A stretch of 64,000 nucleotides of DNA from Bacillota bacterium. GTDB lineage: Bacteria > Bacillota > Clostridia > Oscillospirales > Ruminococcaceae. The stretch spans positions 124,001 through 188,000 of the forward strand of contig JAEWWT010000024.1 of NCBI GenBank assembly GCA_023396225.1, read 5' to 3'. The notes below the pieces were generated by a model that ran no database searches, was not told the DNA's origin, and saw only the letters and a program-made list of their open reading frames with translations. A program made the position numbers and the translations under genes. How positions within the stretch are numbered: the first letter of the stretch is position 1; each line of letters starts with the position of its first letter. This document shows, one piece after another, positions 42,970-52,819 of this stretch.

Positions 42970-43046
42970 TTTTTATTGTATAAATTCCATAAATCCATAC
43001 AGACTAAAATATATAAATTTCAAATGTTGTTATGGGGAGCTATTCA

Positions 43047-43751
43047 ATGGAAATTATACGTATTATAATAACGTCAACCGTTGCGGTGATAACACTTTTT
43101 ATTATTACAAAAATTCTTGGAGATAAACAGATTTCTCAATTGAGTTTATTTGATTACATTATTGGTATATCCATTGGTTCAATTGCAGCAGACTTGTCAA
43201 TTGAACTTGAAAATCCTGAGCATTGCATAACAGCTTTGATTGTTTTTGGATTTTGGGCATTTGCAGTTACAATTTCAACAAGCAAATCGAGAAAAATAAG
43301 GAAAGTGCTTACCGGAAAATCTCTTATTATAATGGATAATGGTGTTATATATAAGGAAAATCTTAAGAAGGCAAGAATAGACTTGAGTGATTTTCTTACT
43401 TTCTGTAGAACGTCAGGGTATTTTGATTTAAGTCAGATCCAGACTGCTATATTTGAGTTTAACGGAAAGATGAGTTTTTTACCTGTTGAAGCAAATCGTC
43501 CGGCTACACCTCAGGATTTAGGCACCTCACCTGTGCAGCAGTATATTATAACCAATGTTATTATGGACGGACAGATATGCTATGATAACCTGAGAATTTC
43601 AGGTAAAAATGAAATCTGGCTTAATAAAGAAATGCATAGTAAGGGATATTCCTCTGCAAGCGAAATATTGCTTGGAACGGTAGACAGCAATAATAAGGCA
43701 ACATTTTATCCACTAAAGACAGATATTGATAATTCTGACAGGTTTGAATAA
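43047..43751 (+). CDS. YetF/DUF421 family membrane protein
   Basis: The 234-residue protein has three N-terminal membrane helices and two cytoplasmic YetF domains. Recognisable segments are LGDKQISQLSLFDYIIGISIGSIA, the PVEANRPATPQDLG region, and NEIWLNKEMHSKGY. In Bacillus, YetF-type proteins (SpoVAEa-like fold) affect membrane phospholipid handling in sporulation and related processes; the exact role here is open. I start at ATG 43047, eight bases after GGGGAG. Confidence 0.9.
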   Translation: MEIIRIIITSTVAVITLFIITKILGDKQISQLSLFDYIIGISIGSIAADLSIELENPEHCITALIVFGFWAFAVTISTSKSRKIRKVLTGKSLIIMDNGVIYKENLKKARIDLSDFLTFCRTSGYFDLSQIQTAIFEFNGKMSFLPVEANRPATPQDLGTSPVQQYIITNVIMDGQICYDNLRISGKNEIWLNKEMHSKGYSSASEILLGTVDSNNKATFYPLKTDIDNSDRFE

Positions 43752-43764
43752 CATTAAAGATAAA

Positions 43765-43860
43765 GTGTTTTGTGCTTTTTGTACTGCCGTTGGAAATTTG
43801 CTTAGAAAAAACACGCAAAACATCATCAAAGAGGAAATCATGGTCAAAAATAAAAAATGA
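43765..43860 (+). CDS. Possible 31-residue peptide downstream of the YetF gene
   Basis: A GTG at 43765 opens 31 codons ending with TGA at 43858-43860, which is the first base triplet of the terminator stem. The peptide begins MFCAFCTAVGNLLRK, with a CxxC pair and a basic helix-forming tail. The ribosome site is weak (AAAGA). The frame extends upstream to a TTG at 43744 overlapping the end of the YetF gene. No family is recognised and it may be chance. Confidence 0.2.
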   Translation: MFCAFCTAVGNLLRKNTQNIIKEEIMVKNKK

Positions 43861-43891
43861 GGGCATCGTAAGCGTTTTTACGATGCCCTCA
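43858..43891. terminator. Bidirectional terminator between YetF and GGDEF-EAL genes
   Basis: TGAGGGCATCGTAA (43858-43871) pairs perfectly with TTACGATGCCCTCA (43878-43891). On the minus strand a T6 run follows. Confidence 0.92.
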
Positions 43892-43903
43892 TAATAATTT
43901 TGT

Positions 43904-46492
43904 TCAGTTTGAATTATGTGATAAAACAGTATCGGGCTGATTTATTGAACTTTTTAAAGCCTGATTTACTTTATTTTCTTGCTTTATTTTTTCTTTTTCC
44001 TTACGTTCCTTTGCAAGAATTTTCTCGTTTTCCAAAAGGATTGTTTCATCTGATTTAAGAGAATCATAATTCTCTATAAATTCATATATAGCTATTTCGT
44101 CAAGAGGCTTGCTTACAAGGAATCCCTGTACATAATCGCACTTCATTTCCTTAAGGAAATTATACTGTGCAACTGTTTCAACGCCCTCTGCTATTGTGCT
44201 TATTCCAAGATTATGAACAAGATCAATAATAGAATCAGTTATCGTATAGTCCTTTTTATTATTATAGATTTCATCTATAAATGACTTATCAACCTTGAGA
44301 CATGAGAAAGGATAACTCTTAAGGTAATTCATTGAAGCATAGCCTGTTCCAAAGTCATCAATTGCAAGTACAATACCCATCTGATGAATTTTATCCAAAA
44401 CATTTTCTTCATTGCCTGTATATTCAAGCATAGTTCCTTCTGTAATTTCAATTTGAATATTCTTAGGATTAAGTTGTGTTATGTCAAGAATTCTCTTGAC
44501 ATGTTCAAGATAGTCATCACGTTTAAGCTGTACAGGCGAAACGTTAATGGACATCATAAAGTCATCACGTTTATATTTTTCACATAGCCCTTTTAAGAAA
44601 CGGCATGCTGTTTCAAATACCCATGTGCCAATCTGCACAATGGTTCCTGCTTCTTCTGCAACCTGAATGAAATCTGACGGTGGAATTAGGCCGAACTGCG
44701 CACTCTGCCATCTTACAAGAACCTCGAATCCATGTATGTCATTGTTTTCAAGACTGATAATAGGCTGGTAATTGAGGGTAAGTTCACTGTTTGAAAGAGC
44801 AGTATTGAGTTTGTTTGCAATTGTCGCTGAACTGATGGAATCAACATTCTGAACATTGTTATAGAAAGCAACTCTGTCCTTACCGCTTTTCTTAGCACGG
44901 TGAAGGGCAATATCCGCATCCCTGAGAAGCAGATCTGCTGTTATATCATCATCGGGGAAAACAGCAACACCAATCGAGAATCTCAAGAAGATTTTATCGT
45001 CTCCGACAGTAATTGGGCTGTCAAAAGCAGAATTCATTTTATTGACTATTTCGCTGACCTTATCAAGATTATCGCCGCATTCAGTGAGAATTACAAATTC
45101 ATCTCCGCTGAATCGGAACACCTTGCCGATTCCCTTAAGAGTATCAGAGGTTTCCTGAGCAAATTTAATGAGACATTCGTCTCCGAACTTATGACCAAGT
45201 GTTTCATTCATCCACTTGAAGTTGTCAAGGTCAACAAACAGCATTGCAAACCTGTTGCAGTTATCATCTCTGCATTCAAGCATGTCATCAAGTGATCTGT
45301 ACATACTTATCCGGTTTGGTATCTGTGTTAATGAGTCAAGAATTTTGTGATTGCTTATTTCAGATCTGTTTTTTTCTATTTCAGCAGACATTTTATCAAT
45401 CACTCTTGAAATATCAGCAATTTCTCCTTCTTTCTCGGAGTTTATTCTGAAAGAGAAATTATCGTTATTGACCTGGGTAACTGCTTTTCTTATGTTCTTG
45501 ATTTCATGTGACTGGGTTCTGATAATATTTACAATAATTAGAATCAAAAGTAAAAACATGCAGATAAAAACAACGTATTGCTGAAGTAGTGAGTTTAAGT
45601 ACCAGCTGCTTATTACCTGTGAGTCAAAAGCCATTACAGTATACCAGTTTCCTGCTTTGGTCGGACTTGTAAAAACATAGTACACGTTATTATCAACAAC
45701 AAACTTTTCAAGACCTGCCATACTTGCAGGAGCCTGAATAAAACTTTTGAAAGGGTAGGATTCTACATTAAAAGTTTTTGAATACTTTGAGTTTTCAGGT
45801 GAATATATAATATCACCATAATCATTAATAATAAGCATATAGCTTCCGTCAGAAAAGCTGTATGAATCAATAAGGTCTTTCAGACCGGAAACATTCACAT
45901 CAATTCCGCAATAGCCTACGATATTCTGATTGTTAAAAACAGCAGTAACAAAGGATATGTATTGTTCACCCGTATCTGAGTTTTCGGTAACAGCTGAAAC
46001 CCAGCTGCTTGTATTTCCAATAAACTTTGATCTCCAGGCCTGACTGTCAATGCTGTATTCGCCGGCTGGGATGAAATCTTCATCAGTTAAACAAAAATTT
46101 GCTGATTCAGAAGCAATCCACGCATTTAATATAGATGAATCATATTTTCTGATTGAACTGAGTGTGCCTTTGAGTTCATCGTAGTATGCAGACTTCTTAA
46201 TGTCTTTTTCATTTGCCAGAACAGTATCAGATAAAAAATCTTTTGCGCATTCCATTTCTGAAAGCGAGATTAGTTTAGAACTTTTTTCATTTATATAAGT
46301 GTTTGTAATACTTACAGCTGTATTTCCTGAAGAGTTCATTTCATCTTTAATTGTAAAGTCAAGAGAAATATTTAACAGAAAGAATGTAATAAGAGTAAAA
46401 AGAGCAATAATAAATACGCTTGAAACTATTGTTCTTAAAACAACACTGTTAATATAATTATTTTTTAGGTTATGCCTTATTGCAGACAGCAT
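43904..46492 (-). CDS. Membrane dCACHE-HAMP-GGDEF-EAL protein
   Basis: The 862-residue protein has a membrane helix near 18-38, an extracytoplasmic dCACHE-like sensor (about 45-300, with GYCGIDVNVSGLKDLIDSY and YMLIINDYGDIIYSPE), a second helix (about 305-328), a HAMP-like segment, GGDEF (about 385-545) and EAL (about 560-810). The cyclase signature is SGDEF, a tolerated variant. The EAL domain keeps N, E, DDFGTGYAS, K, IAEGVET and QGFLVSKP, though the name motif reads EVL. Both activities may be present. It probably senses a small ligand outside the cell. GAGGAGG precedes the ATG. Confidence 0.92.
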   Translation of the reverse strand: MLSAIRHNLKNNYINSVVLRTIVSSVFIIALFTLITFFLLNISLDFTIKDEMNSSGNTAVSITNTYINEKSSKLISLSEMECAKDFLSDTVLANEKDIKKSAYYDELKGTLSSIRKYDSSILNAWIASESANFCLTDEDFIPAGEYSIDSQAWRSKFIGNTSSWVSAVTENSDTGEQYISFVTAVFNNQNIVGYCGIDVNVSGLKDLIDSYSFSDGSYMLIINDYGDIIYSPENSKYSKTFNVESYPFKSFIQAPASMAGLEKFVVDNNVYYVFTSPTKAGNWYTVMAFDSQVISSWYLNSLLQQYVVFICMFLLLILIIVNIIRTQSHEIKNIRKAVTQVNNDNFSFRINSEKEGEIADISRVIDKMSAEIEKNRSEISNHKILDSLTQIPNRISMYRSLDDMLECRDDNCNRFAMLFVDLDNFKWMNETLGHKFGDECLIKFAQETSDTLKGIGKVFRFSGDEFVILTECGDNLDKVSEIVNKMNSAFDSPITVGDDKIFLRFSIGVAVFPDDDITADLLLRDADIALHRAKKSGKDRVAFYNNVQNVDSISSATIANKLNTALSNSELTLNYQPIISLENNDIHGFEVLVRWQSAQFGLIPPSDFIQVAEEAGTIVQIGTWVFETACRFLKGLCEKYKRDDFMMSINVSPVQLKRDDYLEHVKRILDITQLNPKNIQIEITEGTMLEYTGNEENVLDKIHQMGIVLAIDDFGTGYASMNYLKSYPFSCLKVDKSFIDEIYNNKKDYTITDSIIDLVHNLGISTIAEGVETVAQYNFLKEMKCDYVQGFLVSKPLDEIAIYEFIENYDSLKSDETILLENEKILAKERKEKEKIKQENKVNQALKSSINQPDTVLSHNSN

Positions 46493-46799
46493 CTATAGTT
46501 TCCTCCTCAGAAAAGGATAGTTAATTTTAATATAATTATTATAGCATGTATTGTCATAGAATTAAACTGTATTTGAAATATTTATAAAGAATCACAAATA
46601 ATTCAAATGTTAATTATAAAGTTTTAACAATTTCGTATATTTATTGATATAATTGTTTTATTGGTAAAGTTATTTATGAATTTAGGCTTCTGGGGAAGTT
46701 TGTTATAATTGACTTTTATGGCATATTAGTATATAATTAAATATATTTTTACTTTGAAATAATAGCATATTTTACTGCTTTGGAATTGAGGATGATATA
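46493..46799. promoter_or_regulatory. AT-rich intergenic region with a plus-strand promoter
   Basis: TTGACT (46709-46714), 17 bases, TATAAT (46732-46737) is a good promoter for the lipoprotein gene at 46800. On the minus strand a TATAAT near 46535-46540 may serve the GGDEF-EAL gene but its -35 is weak. No gene is seen here. Confidence 0.6.
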
Positions 46800-48440
46800 A
46801 TGGCAAAATCGGCTATATTTAAGGCGCTGGCTGTATTTTTTTCACTTGTTTTACTGTGCAGCTGTACTGATGTCAGTAATAAGTACATTATAGAAACAGA
46901 AATAACTGAAAGTGTTACTAATTCTAGTATTTCTGAATCTGTTTCATCTGAAACCAGTACGAACACACATAAAACTGAACTTCCATCTGAAACCAGTACG
47001 AACATACATGAAACTGAACTTCCATCTGAAATAAGTACAAGCATACAAGAAATGGAAATTTCAGATGCAGATGAAATCCAGATTAACACAATTTTACCTG
47101 ACAGTGAACCAGAGGAAATTCAGCATGAAAGCCCTGTGGAAAGTATATCAGAACCTATTTCTGAAAAGGAAACAACTATGCCAGAACTTAAAATCACTGA
47201 ATCGAAAGCAGAAATTAAGACCAGCGTTACATATAAGTCAGAAACTTATATGCCTGAAACTACTCAGCAGTCTATAGTTTTACAAACTGGTAATGCTGCA
47301 GGCAATCTTGGCTCAAATAGTTATAAAGCTTTAAATTATGAAGATCAGAAGGGCATATGGATTTCTTATCTTGAGTACGATTCCATTATGAAAAACAAAT
47401 CTAAAAAGCAATTTACTTCAAATATCCGTAAGTATTTTGACAACATTTCGGATGCTGGATTTAATACTGTTTATGTTCACGTAAGAGCGTTTGGTGACGC
47501 ATATTATAACTCAGAACTTTTTCCGTCTGGAGACAGATTCAACGGTACAATGGGAACAAAAGCTTCATATGATCCTTTACAAATAATGATTGATGAAGCT
47601 CACAGCAGAGAAATTTCTATCCATGCATGGGTTAATCCGATGCGCTTAATGACAGAAACACAGCTAAAATCACTGCCGAATTCGAATAAGGTTAAAAAAT
47701 GGTATAATAGCAGCAAAACAAAGGGTAAATACATCGTATATGTAGACGGCAGATGGTATCTTAATCCTTCATATGATGAAGTTAACAAATACATCTGCGA
47801 CGGTATTACTGAAATAATATCAAAGTATGATGTTGACGGAATTCAGATTGACGACTATTTTTATCCTACAACTGCAGCTTCCTTTGATTCTGCAGCCTAT
47901 AAGGCATCGGGGACATCACTTTCTTTGAGCAAATGGAGAATACAGAAAATTAATTTAATGGTAAAGGATATGTACAATTCTGTGCATTCATGCAGTTCTT
48001 CTGTCGTTTTTGGTATTTCACCTCAGGGAAGTCTCGAAAACAACTATGATTCACTGTACGCTGACGTAAAAACATGGTGCTCATCATCAGGATACTGTGA
48101 CTATATCCTGCCGCAGGTTTATTTCGGATTTGATAATCCTGCATTGCCTTTTGACAAGACAATAGATGAGTGGAGCAATATGGTTACAAACAAAGATGTA
48201 CAGCTTGTTATTGGGCTTGCCGGGTACAAGGTTGGTGTAGTAGATACATATGCTGGTTCAGCTAAGAATGAATGGATCAACAATAAGGATATTATCGGAA
48301 GACAGATAAATTTATGCGGCGACCTGAACAATTATGGAGGCATAGCTATTTTTAGATATGGCAGTATATTTACCCCTTCATCTTCAATATCTGCACATGT
48401 AAATGCAGAGTTGAAAAATATAAAAAAAGAGATAGAATAA
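46800..48440 (+). CDS. Lipoprotein with GHL10-like (DUF187/YngK-type) glycosidase barrel
   Basis: The 546-residue protein has a lipoprotein signal (LVLLCSC, lipidated Cys22), a Ser/Thr/Glu-rich stalk (about 25-165) that includes a 13-residue tandem repeat, and a TIM-barrel domain (about 175-540) with KGIWISYLEY, AGFNTVYVHVRAFGDAYY, HAWVNPMRL, GIQIDDYFYP, SPQGSLENNY and YILPQVYFGFDNP. This fits the GHL10 family, relatives of which act on peptidoglycan. It should sit on the outer face of the membrane, reaching into the wall. The next gene carries a related barrel. Confidence 0.9.
   Translation: MAKSAIFKALAVFFSLVLLCSCTDVSNKYIIETEITESVTNSSISESVSSETSTNTHKTELPSETSTNIHETELPSEISTSIQEMEISDADEIQINTILPDSEPEEIQHESPVESISEPISEKETTMPELKITESKAEIKTSVTYKSETYMPETTQQSIVLQTGNAAGNLGSNSYKALNYEDQKGIWISYLEYDSIMKNKSKKQFTSNIRKYFDNISDAGFNTVYVHVRAFGDAYYNSELFPSGDRFNGTMGTKASYDPLQIMIDEAHSREISIHAWVNPMRLMTETQLKSLPNSNKVKKWYNSSKTKGKYIVYVDGRWYLNPSYDEVNKYICDGITEIISKYDVDGIQIDDYFYPTTAASFDSAAYKASGTSLSLSKWRIQKINLMVKDMYNSVHSCSSSVVFGISPQGSLENNYDSLYADVKTWCSSSGYCDYILPQVYFGFDNPALPFDKTIDEWSNMVTNKDVQLVIGLAGYKVGVVDTYAGSAKNEWINNKDIIGRQINLCGDLNNYGGIAIFRYGSIFTPSSSISAHVNAELKNIKKEIE
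46945..47061 (+). repeat. Three-unit 39-bp in-frame tandem repeat
   Basis: Units begin at 46945, 46984 and 47023 with CATCTGAAA; units one and two differ at few bases and unit three is degenerate. They encode SETSTNxHxTELP-type 13-residue repeats in the lipoprotein stalk. Confidence 0.85.
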
Positions 48441-48532
48441 AAAGAAGCGTGTAAGAACAATTTAAACAGACCTGCAAAGTTGTCAGGTCTTGGGTTTTGT
48501 TAAGTCAGAATCCCGAAAGGATGGTCATTAAA

Positions 48533-51500
48533 ATGAAAGGAAAGTTCTCGCGGGTAATAAGCGTGGTAATGGCATTAATAATGCTGCTGCCGTTTATTTC
48601 TGAAAATACGGGAATTGTACCTGGTTTAACAGCATACGCTGAAGATGAAAGTTACGTTGAAATACAGCAGGACGATATAAATCGGGATGAAAATCTTCCT
48701 GATTTTGTTGAGCCTGAGTATACTCCTGCATTTTCTTTTCCAAATGAAATGAGGGGTGTTTATGTAACGCCTACAGTTCATTTTGCTGTTCCGAATGAGG
48801 ACGGAAGTGAGAAAACTCCTGAAGAGATTTCCGCAGAAGTAGAATCAATGCTCGATACAATTGAGGCTACAAAGCTTAACACCATTATTATCAATACAGA
48901 CTATAAAGGAACAATGTTTTACAGCACTGATGTCAACGAAACAGTAAAGCGTTCAGTAATTGAGTATGCAATTGAAGCAGCTAAAAACAGAGGCTTTTAT
49001 GTGTACTTGACATTTGATATTAACAATGTTCTGAGTAGTCTTGAAGGTATGGATTTACAGTCAAGAATTGATTATCTTGCAATAAAAGCTCACTCTTTTA
49101 CTGTTAAATATCCTGTTGACGGAATTATACTAGAGGGATATTATTCATCAAAAAATACCCAGAGCTATGATGAATATATGAAAAACGGTTCTGGAATTGG
49201 TTTTGACAACTGGCTGTTGGATAATGGTGCATATGTTTTCAGCCTTTGTGCGGACGCAATAAGAAAAACAAATAATACTGTTCCTGTCGGCATTTCAATT
49301 ATAGATGTCTGGGCAAATTATACCACAAATGAAAGCGGCTCAGATACAACAGTTGATTTTGAAGCACTTACAGATGGATATGCAGATACAGTAAGCTATC
49401 TTGAAAAGGGATATGCTGATTTTGTTATGCTCAGGGCAAAAGGCTCAATTGCTGATAACACTATCCCATTTAATGAAATTATGGGCTGGTGGGACAAGCA
49501 TTGCACTGCGGCGGATATACCAATGTTTGCTAATCATGCTAATGAAAAGATCTGTACAGATGAACAGGGATGGTCTTCACCTGATGAACTTGTAAAGCAG
49601 GTTATTGCTGCAAAAAAATATGCTTCATATAAAGGCAGTGCATTCAGCTCATACAACAGCCTGATAAAGAATCCTCTTGAGTCAACAACTGTTCTTGTAA
49701 AGCATTATAATGATCAGGTTGACCTTGAAGGACTTAACAACGAGCTTGAAATGACATTGCCGACTTCGACAACGTTCAAGACAGAAGAACCGTCAGTTAT
49801 TTTTGCAGGTTCCTTTGATCCGAATTTCTCGGTTTACTTTCAGGGCAAGCCGATTAAACTTAATGAGGCAGGCCGATTCTATTTCAATATGGAGCTTGAT
49901 GTCGGAGTAAATACTTTTACTTTCCAGAGTAAGGCAAAGATTGTTACATATAAAATTACAAGAACAGTAAATGTATTGAAAAGCGTTTCACCGTCAGATT
50001 CGACAATGCGTGTTGAAGAACAGTCTACAATTGCACTTAGTGCTATAGCATATAAGGGTTCAACTGTTACAGCTTCAATCAACGGTAAATCCATTTCACT
50101 TAAACCTGTTGACGGACTTACGGATGAACTTGATCCTAACTCAAACTATACAAAATATGTCGGTCAGTATACTGCTCCGTCAGGCAAAAGAGGACAGGAT
50201 ATCGACCTTGGTGCAATAAAATTCTATGGTACATATCCGACGAAAACTACAGACATAGAACAATCAAGGACAGGAAGCAATATCATTGTAAATGCTCTTG
50301 CTGAAATTGCAAATGATTACAGTGGAAGCCTGCTTATGGTAAACAGTGATAACACGATGGTTTACAATTACAGGACTACAGACACAGAGCCTACTCCTGA
50401 TATGGCAAGACTGCCTGCCGGGACTCTTGATTATTGTGTTAAAACCGTAGCTTACGGCGACACAAGCTATTATCTTACACAATCAGGAAAGAGAATAAAA
50501 ACGTCAGCAGTTTCTGTTCTTTCAAATAAACCTTTAGGCACAAATGTAATGTCAGTAAAGTCTGTTGCAAAGGACGGAACAGATACTGTTCTGAAACTTG
50601 GTGTGGCACAGAAAATCCCTTTTGCTATGGCTTTTAATAATGTAAACTATTCCGGAGGAGACAACGGAAGCTATTACATTTCTGATTTTACTGCAACTTC
50701 GCTTGTTATCACGTTTGACTATGTTACATCTGTATCTGCGGGAGATATATCATTCCCGTCAAGTTCTGTATTTACTTCCGGAACATGGAACAGTTATGAT
50801 TCAAACGGATTGACTAAGACAAAGCTTACATTGAATTTAAGAGAACAGGGTATCTTTGCAGGAGTAACCACTACATATGATTCAGAGGGTAATCTTGTTT
50901 TCAGATTCAATGGTCCAAGAAACAGTGTAAGCGGAGCAACAATTGTAATAGATCCCGGACATGGATATACAGGCAAGTCAGCTTTCGACCCAGGTGCAGT
51001 AGGACATATCAAGGAACAATCCGCAAACCTTGCTATTGCAAAATATCTTGAACAGATTCTCACCGATCAGGGTGCAAATGTTATACGACTTAAAACTGAA
51101 AGTCAGACTTATGTAACCGATCAGAGAGCATCAATTGCAAGGCAGTACAGCCCTGATTTGTTTATCTCTGTTCACTGTAATTCCGCTTCCGAATCAGCAT
51201 ATGGTGCTGAAGCATATTACTTCACACCGTATTCACAGCCTCTTGCTAAGTATGTTTCTGCTGCAATTGGTTCATATCTGTCTGAAAATGTTCATGGGGG
51301 TGGAGACTGCAACAGAGGTGCAAAGTATAATTACTTCTTTGTTACCCAGCAGCAGGATTTCCCGTCAATTCTGATAGAATCAGGATTTGTTACTAACTAT
51401 AATGAGGCAATGGCTCTTGCAGATTCATCACATCAGTATAATATAGCTAATGCAATTGCAAAGGGTGTAAGCAGGTATTTTTCAAGATGTTCATATTCGT

Positions 51501-51700
51501 CATACGGAGATGGTTCAGGTGTGGCAGAGAAAACAGATGTTTTACAGCAGACACAGCCAGCATATACTGAAGCAGCTGCACCAGTGGAAAATCCATTTAC
51601 TGATACATCATCTGTTCCGAATTCGTTCTGGCAGACTGAATATATCAATACAGATGACCCATACTATAATTGGTATTTAAACGGGAATCCATCAGGTTAA
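48533..51700 (+). CDS. Secreted N-acetylmuramoyl-L-alanine amidase with N-terminal GHL10/DUF4015-like barrel
   Basis: The 1055-residue protein starts with a signal peptide (to about residue 38, ending AYA). Residues about 60-400 form a glycosidase-like barrel (EMRGVYVTPTVHFA, KLNTIIINTDYKGTMFYS, PVDGIILEGYY). A central beta-rich region follows. The C-terminal Amidase_3 domain (about 800-990) has TIVIDPGHGYTG, the zinc Glu in KEQSANLAIA, the zinc His in FISVHCNSA, and the catalytic Glu in ILIESGFVTN. It should cleave the amide between MurNAc and L-Ala. The ATG at 48533 follows AAGGA by 11 bases. A short hairpin (AGACCTG/CAGGTCT, 48468-48490) lies between this gene and the lipoprotein gene. Confidence 0.92.
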   Translation: MKGKFSRVISVVMALIMLLPFISENTGIVPGLTAYAEDESYVEIQQDDINRDENLPDFVEPEYTPAFSFPNEMRGVYVTPTVHFAVPNEDGSEKTPEEISAEVESMLDTIEATKLNTIIINTDYKGTMFYSTDVNETVKRSVIEYAIEAAKNRGFYVYLTFDINNVLSSLEGMDLQSRIDYLAIKAHSFTVKYPVDGIILEGYYSSKNTQSYDEYMKNGSGIGFDNWLLDNGAYVFSLCADAIRKTNNTVPVGISIIDVWANYTTNESGSDTTVDFEALTDGYADTVSYLEKGYADFVMLRAKGSIADNTIPFNEIMGWWDKHCTAADIPMFANHANEKICTDEQGWSSPDELVKQVIAAKKYASYKGSAFSSYNSLIKNPLESTTVLVKHYNDQVDLEGLNNELEMTLPTSTTFKTEEPSVIFAGSFDPNFSVYFQGKPIKLNEAGRFYFNMELDVGVNTFTFQSKAKIVTYKITRTVNVLKSVSPSDSTMRVEEQSTIALSAIAYKGSTVTASINGKSISLKPVDGLTDELDPNSNYTKYVGQYTAPSGKRGQDIDLGAIKFYGTYPTKTTDIEQSRTGSNIIVNALAEIANDYSGSLLMVNSDNTMVYNYRTTDTEPTPDMARLPAGTLDYCVKTVAYGDTSYYLTQSGKRIKTSAVSVLSNKPLGTNVMSVKSVAKDGTDTVLKLGVAQKIPFAMAFNNVNYSGGDNGSYYISDFTATSLVITFDYVTSVSAGDISFPSSSVFTSGTWNSYDSNGLTKTKLTLNLREQGIFAGVTTTYDSEGNLVFRFNGPRNSVSGATIVIDPGHGYTGKSAFDPGAVGHIKEQSANLAIAKYLEQILTDQGANVIRLKTESQTYVTDQRASIARQYSPDLFISVHCNSASESAYGAEAYYFTPYSQPLAKYVSAAIGSYLSENVHGGGDCNRGAKYNYFFVTQQQDFPSILIESGFVTNYNEAMALADSSHQYNIANAIAKGVSRYFSRCSYSSYGDGSGVAEKTDVLQQTQPAYTEAAAPVENPFTDTSSVPNSFWQTEYINTDDPYYNWYLNGNPSG

Positions 51701-51870
51701 TTAAGGGAATAACTGCGCAAAAAATATTATTTGAAAACAATCTGTTAAATAGCTTGAAAATATGGTAAAAATAATATAATATAGTAATTAGCTGTTTTTT
51801 TGTGATTGAACAAATGCATGAATTGCTTTATGTGTAGGTTTAACATATATTTTAATTTCAGGAGGTAAAA

Positions 51871-52254
51871 ATGAACACAGTTTTATTTTGGGGCTTGGCA
51901 ACACAAACAGCGGGTGATGCTGCAACTGCCGGAGGAACAACAGGATCAATTCTTTCAATGGGTTTATCAATAGGTCTTATGCTTGTTGTTTTCTATTTTT
52001 TCCTTATCAGACCACAGAAGAAAAAGGAAAAGGAATCAAAGAACATGAAGGAAAATCTCCAGGTAGGCGACGAAGTAACAACTATCGGAGGAATAACAGG
52101 TATAATTGTACGTAAGGCAGAAGATACTGTTGTTATTGAAACAGGCGGAGAAAAAAACAAGATCAGAGTAAAGATCTGGGCTATCTCAGAAAATGCTACA
52201 AGCCATGACGACGCTGAACAGGCTGCTGCAAGCAAAAAGAAAAAGATAGACTAA
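51871..52254 (+). CDS. yajC: Preprotein translocase subunit YajC
   Basis: The 127-residue protein has a short periplasmic-side N-terminus, one membrane helix (about 28-48), the YajC signature FLIRPQKKKEKE, and the small barrel NLQVGDEVTTIGGITGIIV. It is an accessory of SecDF-YidC. CAGGAGG precedes the ATG. In many Clostridia yajC neighbours the SCIFF locus, as here. Confidence 0.95.
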   Translation: MNTVLFWGLATQTAGDAATAGGTTGSILSMGLSIGLMLVVFYFFLIRPQKKKEKESKNMKENLQVGDEVTTIGGITGIIVRKAEDTVVIETGGEKNKIRVKIWAISENATSHDDAEQAAASKKKKID

Positions 52255-52347
52255 AAAGCATATATTGCTCATTTTCTGAATAAAATGTTGTAATTACTGG
52301 ATATATTTCTGTATTTAGTATACAACATTGGAATGTGAGGGGTTGCT

Positions 52348-52749
52348 ATGCGGAAAACTGTTGCTCAGACTGAAAGACAGGAGCGTATAATGCTCGCTGT
52401 AACAACCATACTGTCTTGTGTAGGAGCAGTATTTATTTGTGTATCGGTTTTTTCTGCTATTATAGCAAATCTTGATGTTCCAGATGGGGCTGTTACTCTT
52501 ATGTCAACGTTGTCTTTATGTGCGGGTTGCTTTGCCGCAGGTTTTACTGCATCAAAACGCAGGCGTAAAAACGGTCTTTTGACAGGAGTAATTTGCGGAG
52601 CGATTATTTTTATTACCGTATTTATTCTTGGAATTATATTTGCAGGAAGCTTTTCTGCGGCTGGTTTATTTACTAAAACAATAATAATAATTGTGTGTTC
52701 TGCTATCGGTGGGGTGGCAGGTGTAAATATGAGGACAAGAATTCGTTAA
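52348..52749 (+). CDS. TIGR04086 family membrane protein
   Basis: The 133-residue protein has four hydrophobic helices with short loops and the segment GCFAAGFTASKRRRKNGLLTGV between helices two and three. This matches the TIGR04086 family, which is regularly found between yajC and the SCIFF peptide gene. Its role in ranthipeptide production or export is suspected from position only. GAGGGG precedes the ATG. Confidence 0.88.
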   Translation: MRKTVAQTERQERIMLAVTTILSCVGAVFICVSVFSAIIANLDVPDGAVTLMSTLSLCAGCFAAGFTASKRRRKNGLLTGVICGAIIFITVFILGIIFAGSFSAAGLFTKTIIIIVCSAIGGVAGVNMRTRIR

Positions 52750-52757
52750 ATTTACTA

Positions 52758-52786
52758 TTGAAATAGGAAAAGTTTTGTGATATAAT
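52758..52786 (+). promoter_or_regulatory. Promoter of the SCIFF peptide gene
   Basis: TTGAAA (52758-52763), 17 bases, TATAAT (52781-52786), 33 bases before the scfA start. Confidence 0.8.
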
Positions 52787-52819
52787 GATTTTAATATTTT
52801 TATTGGAGGAGAAAAACCA

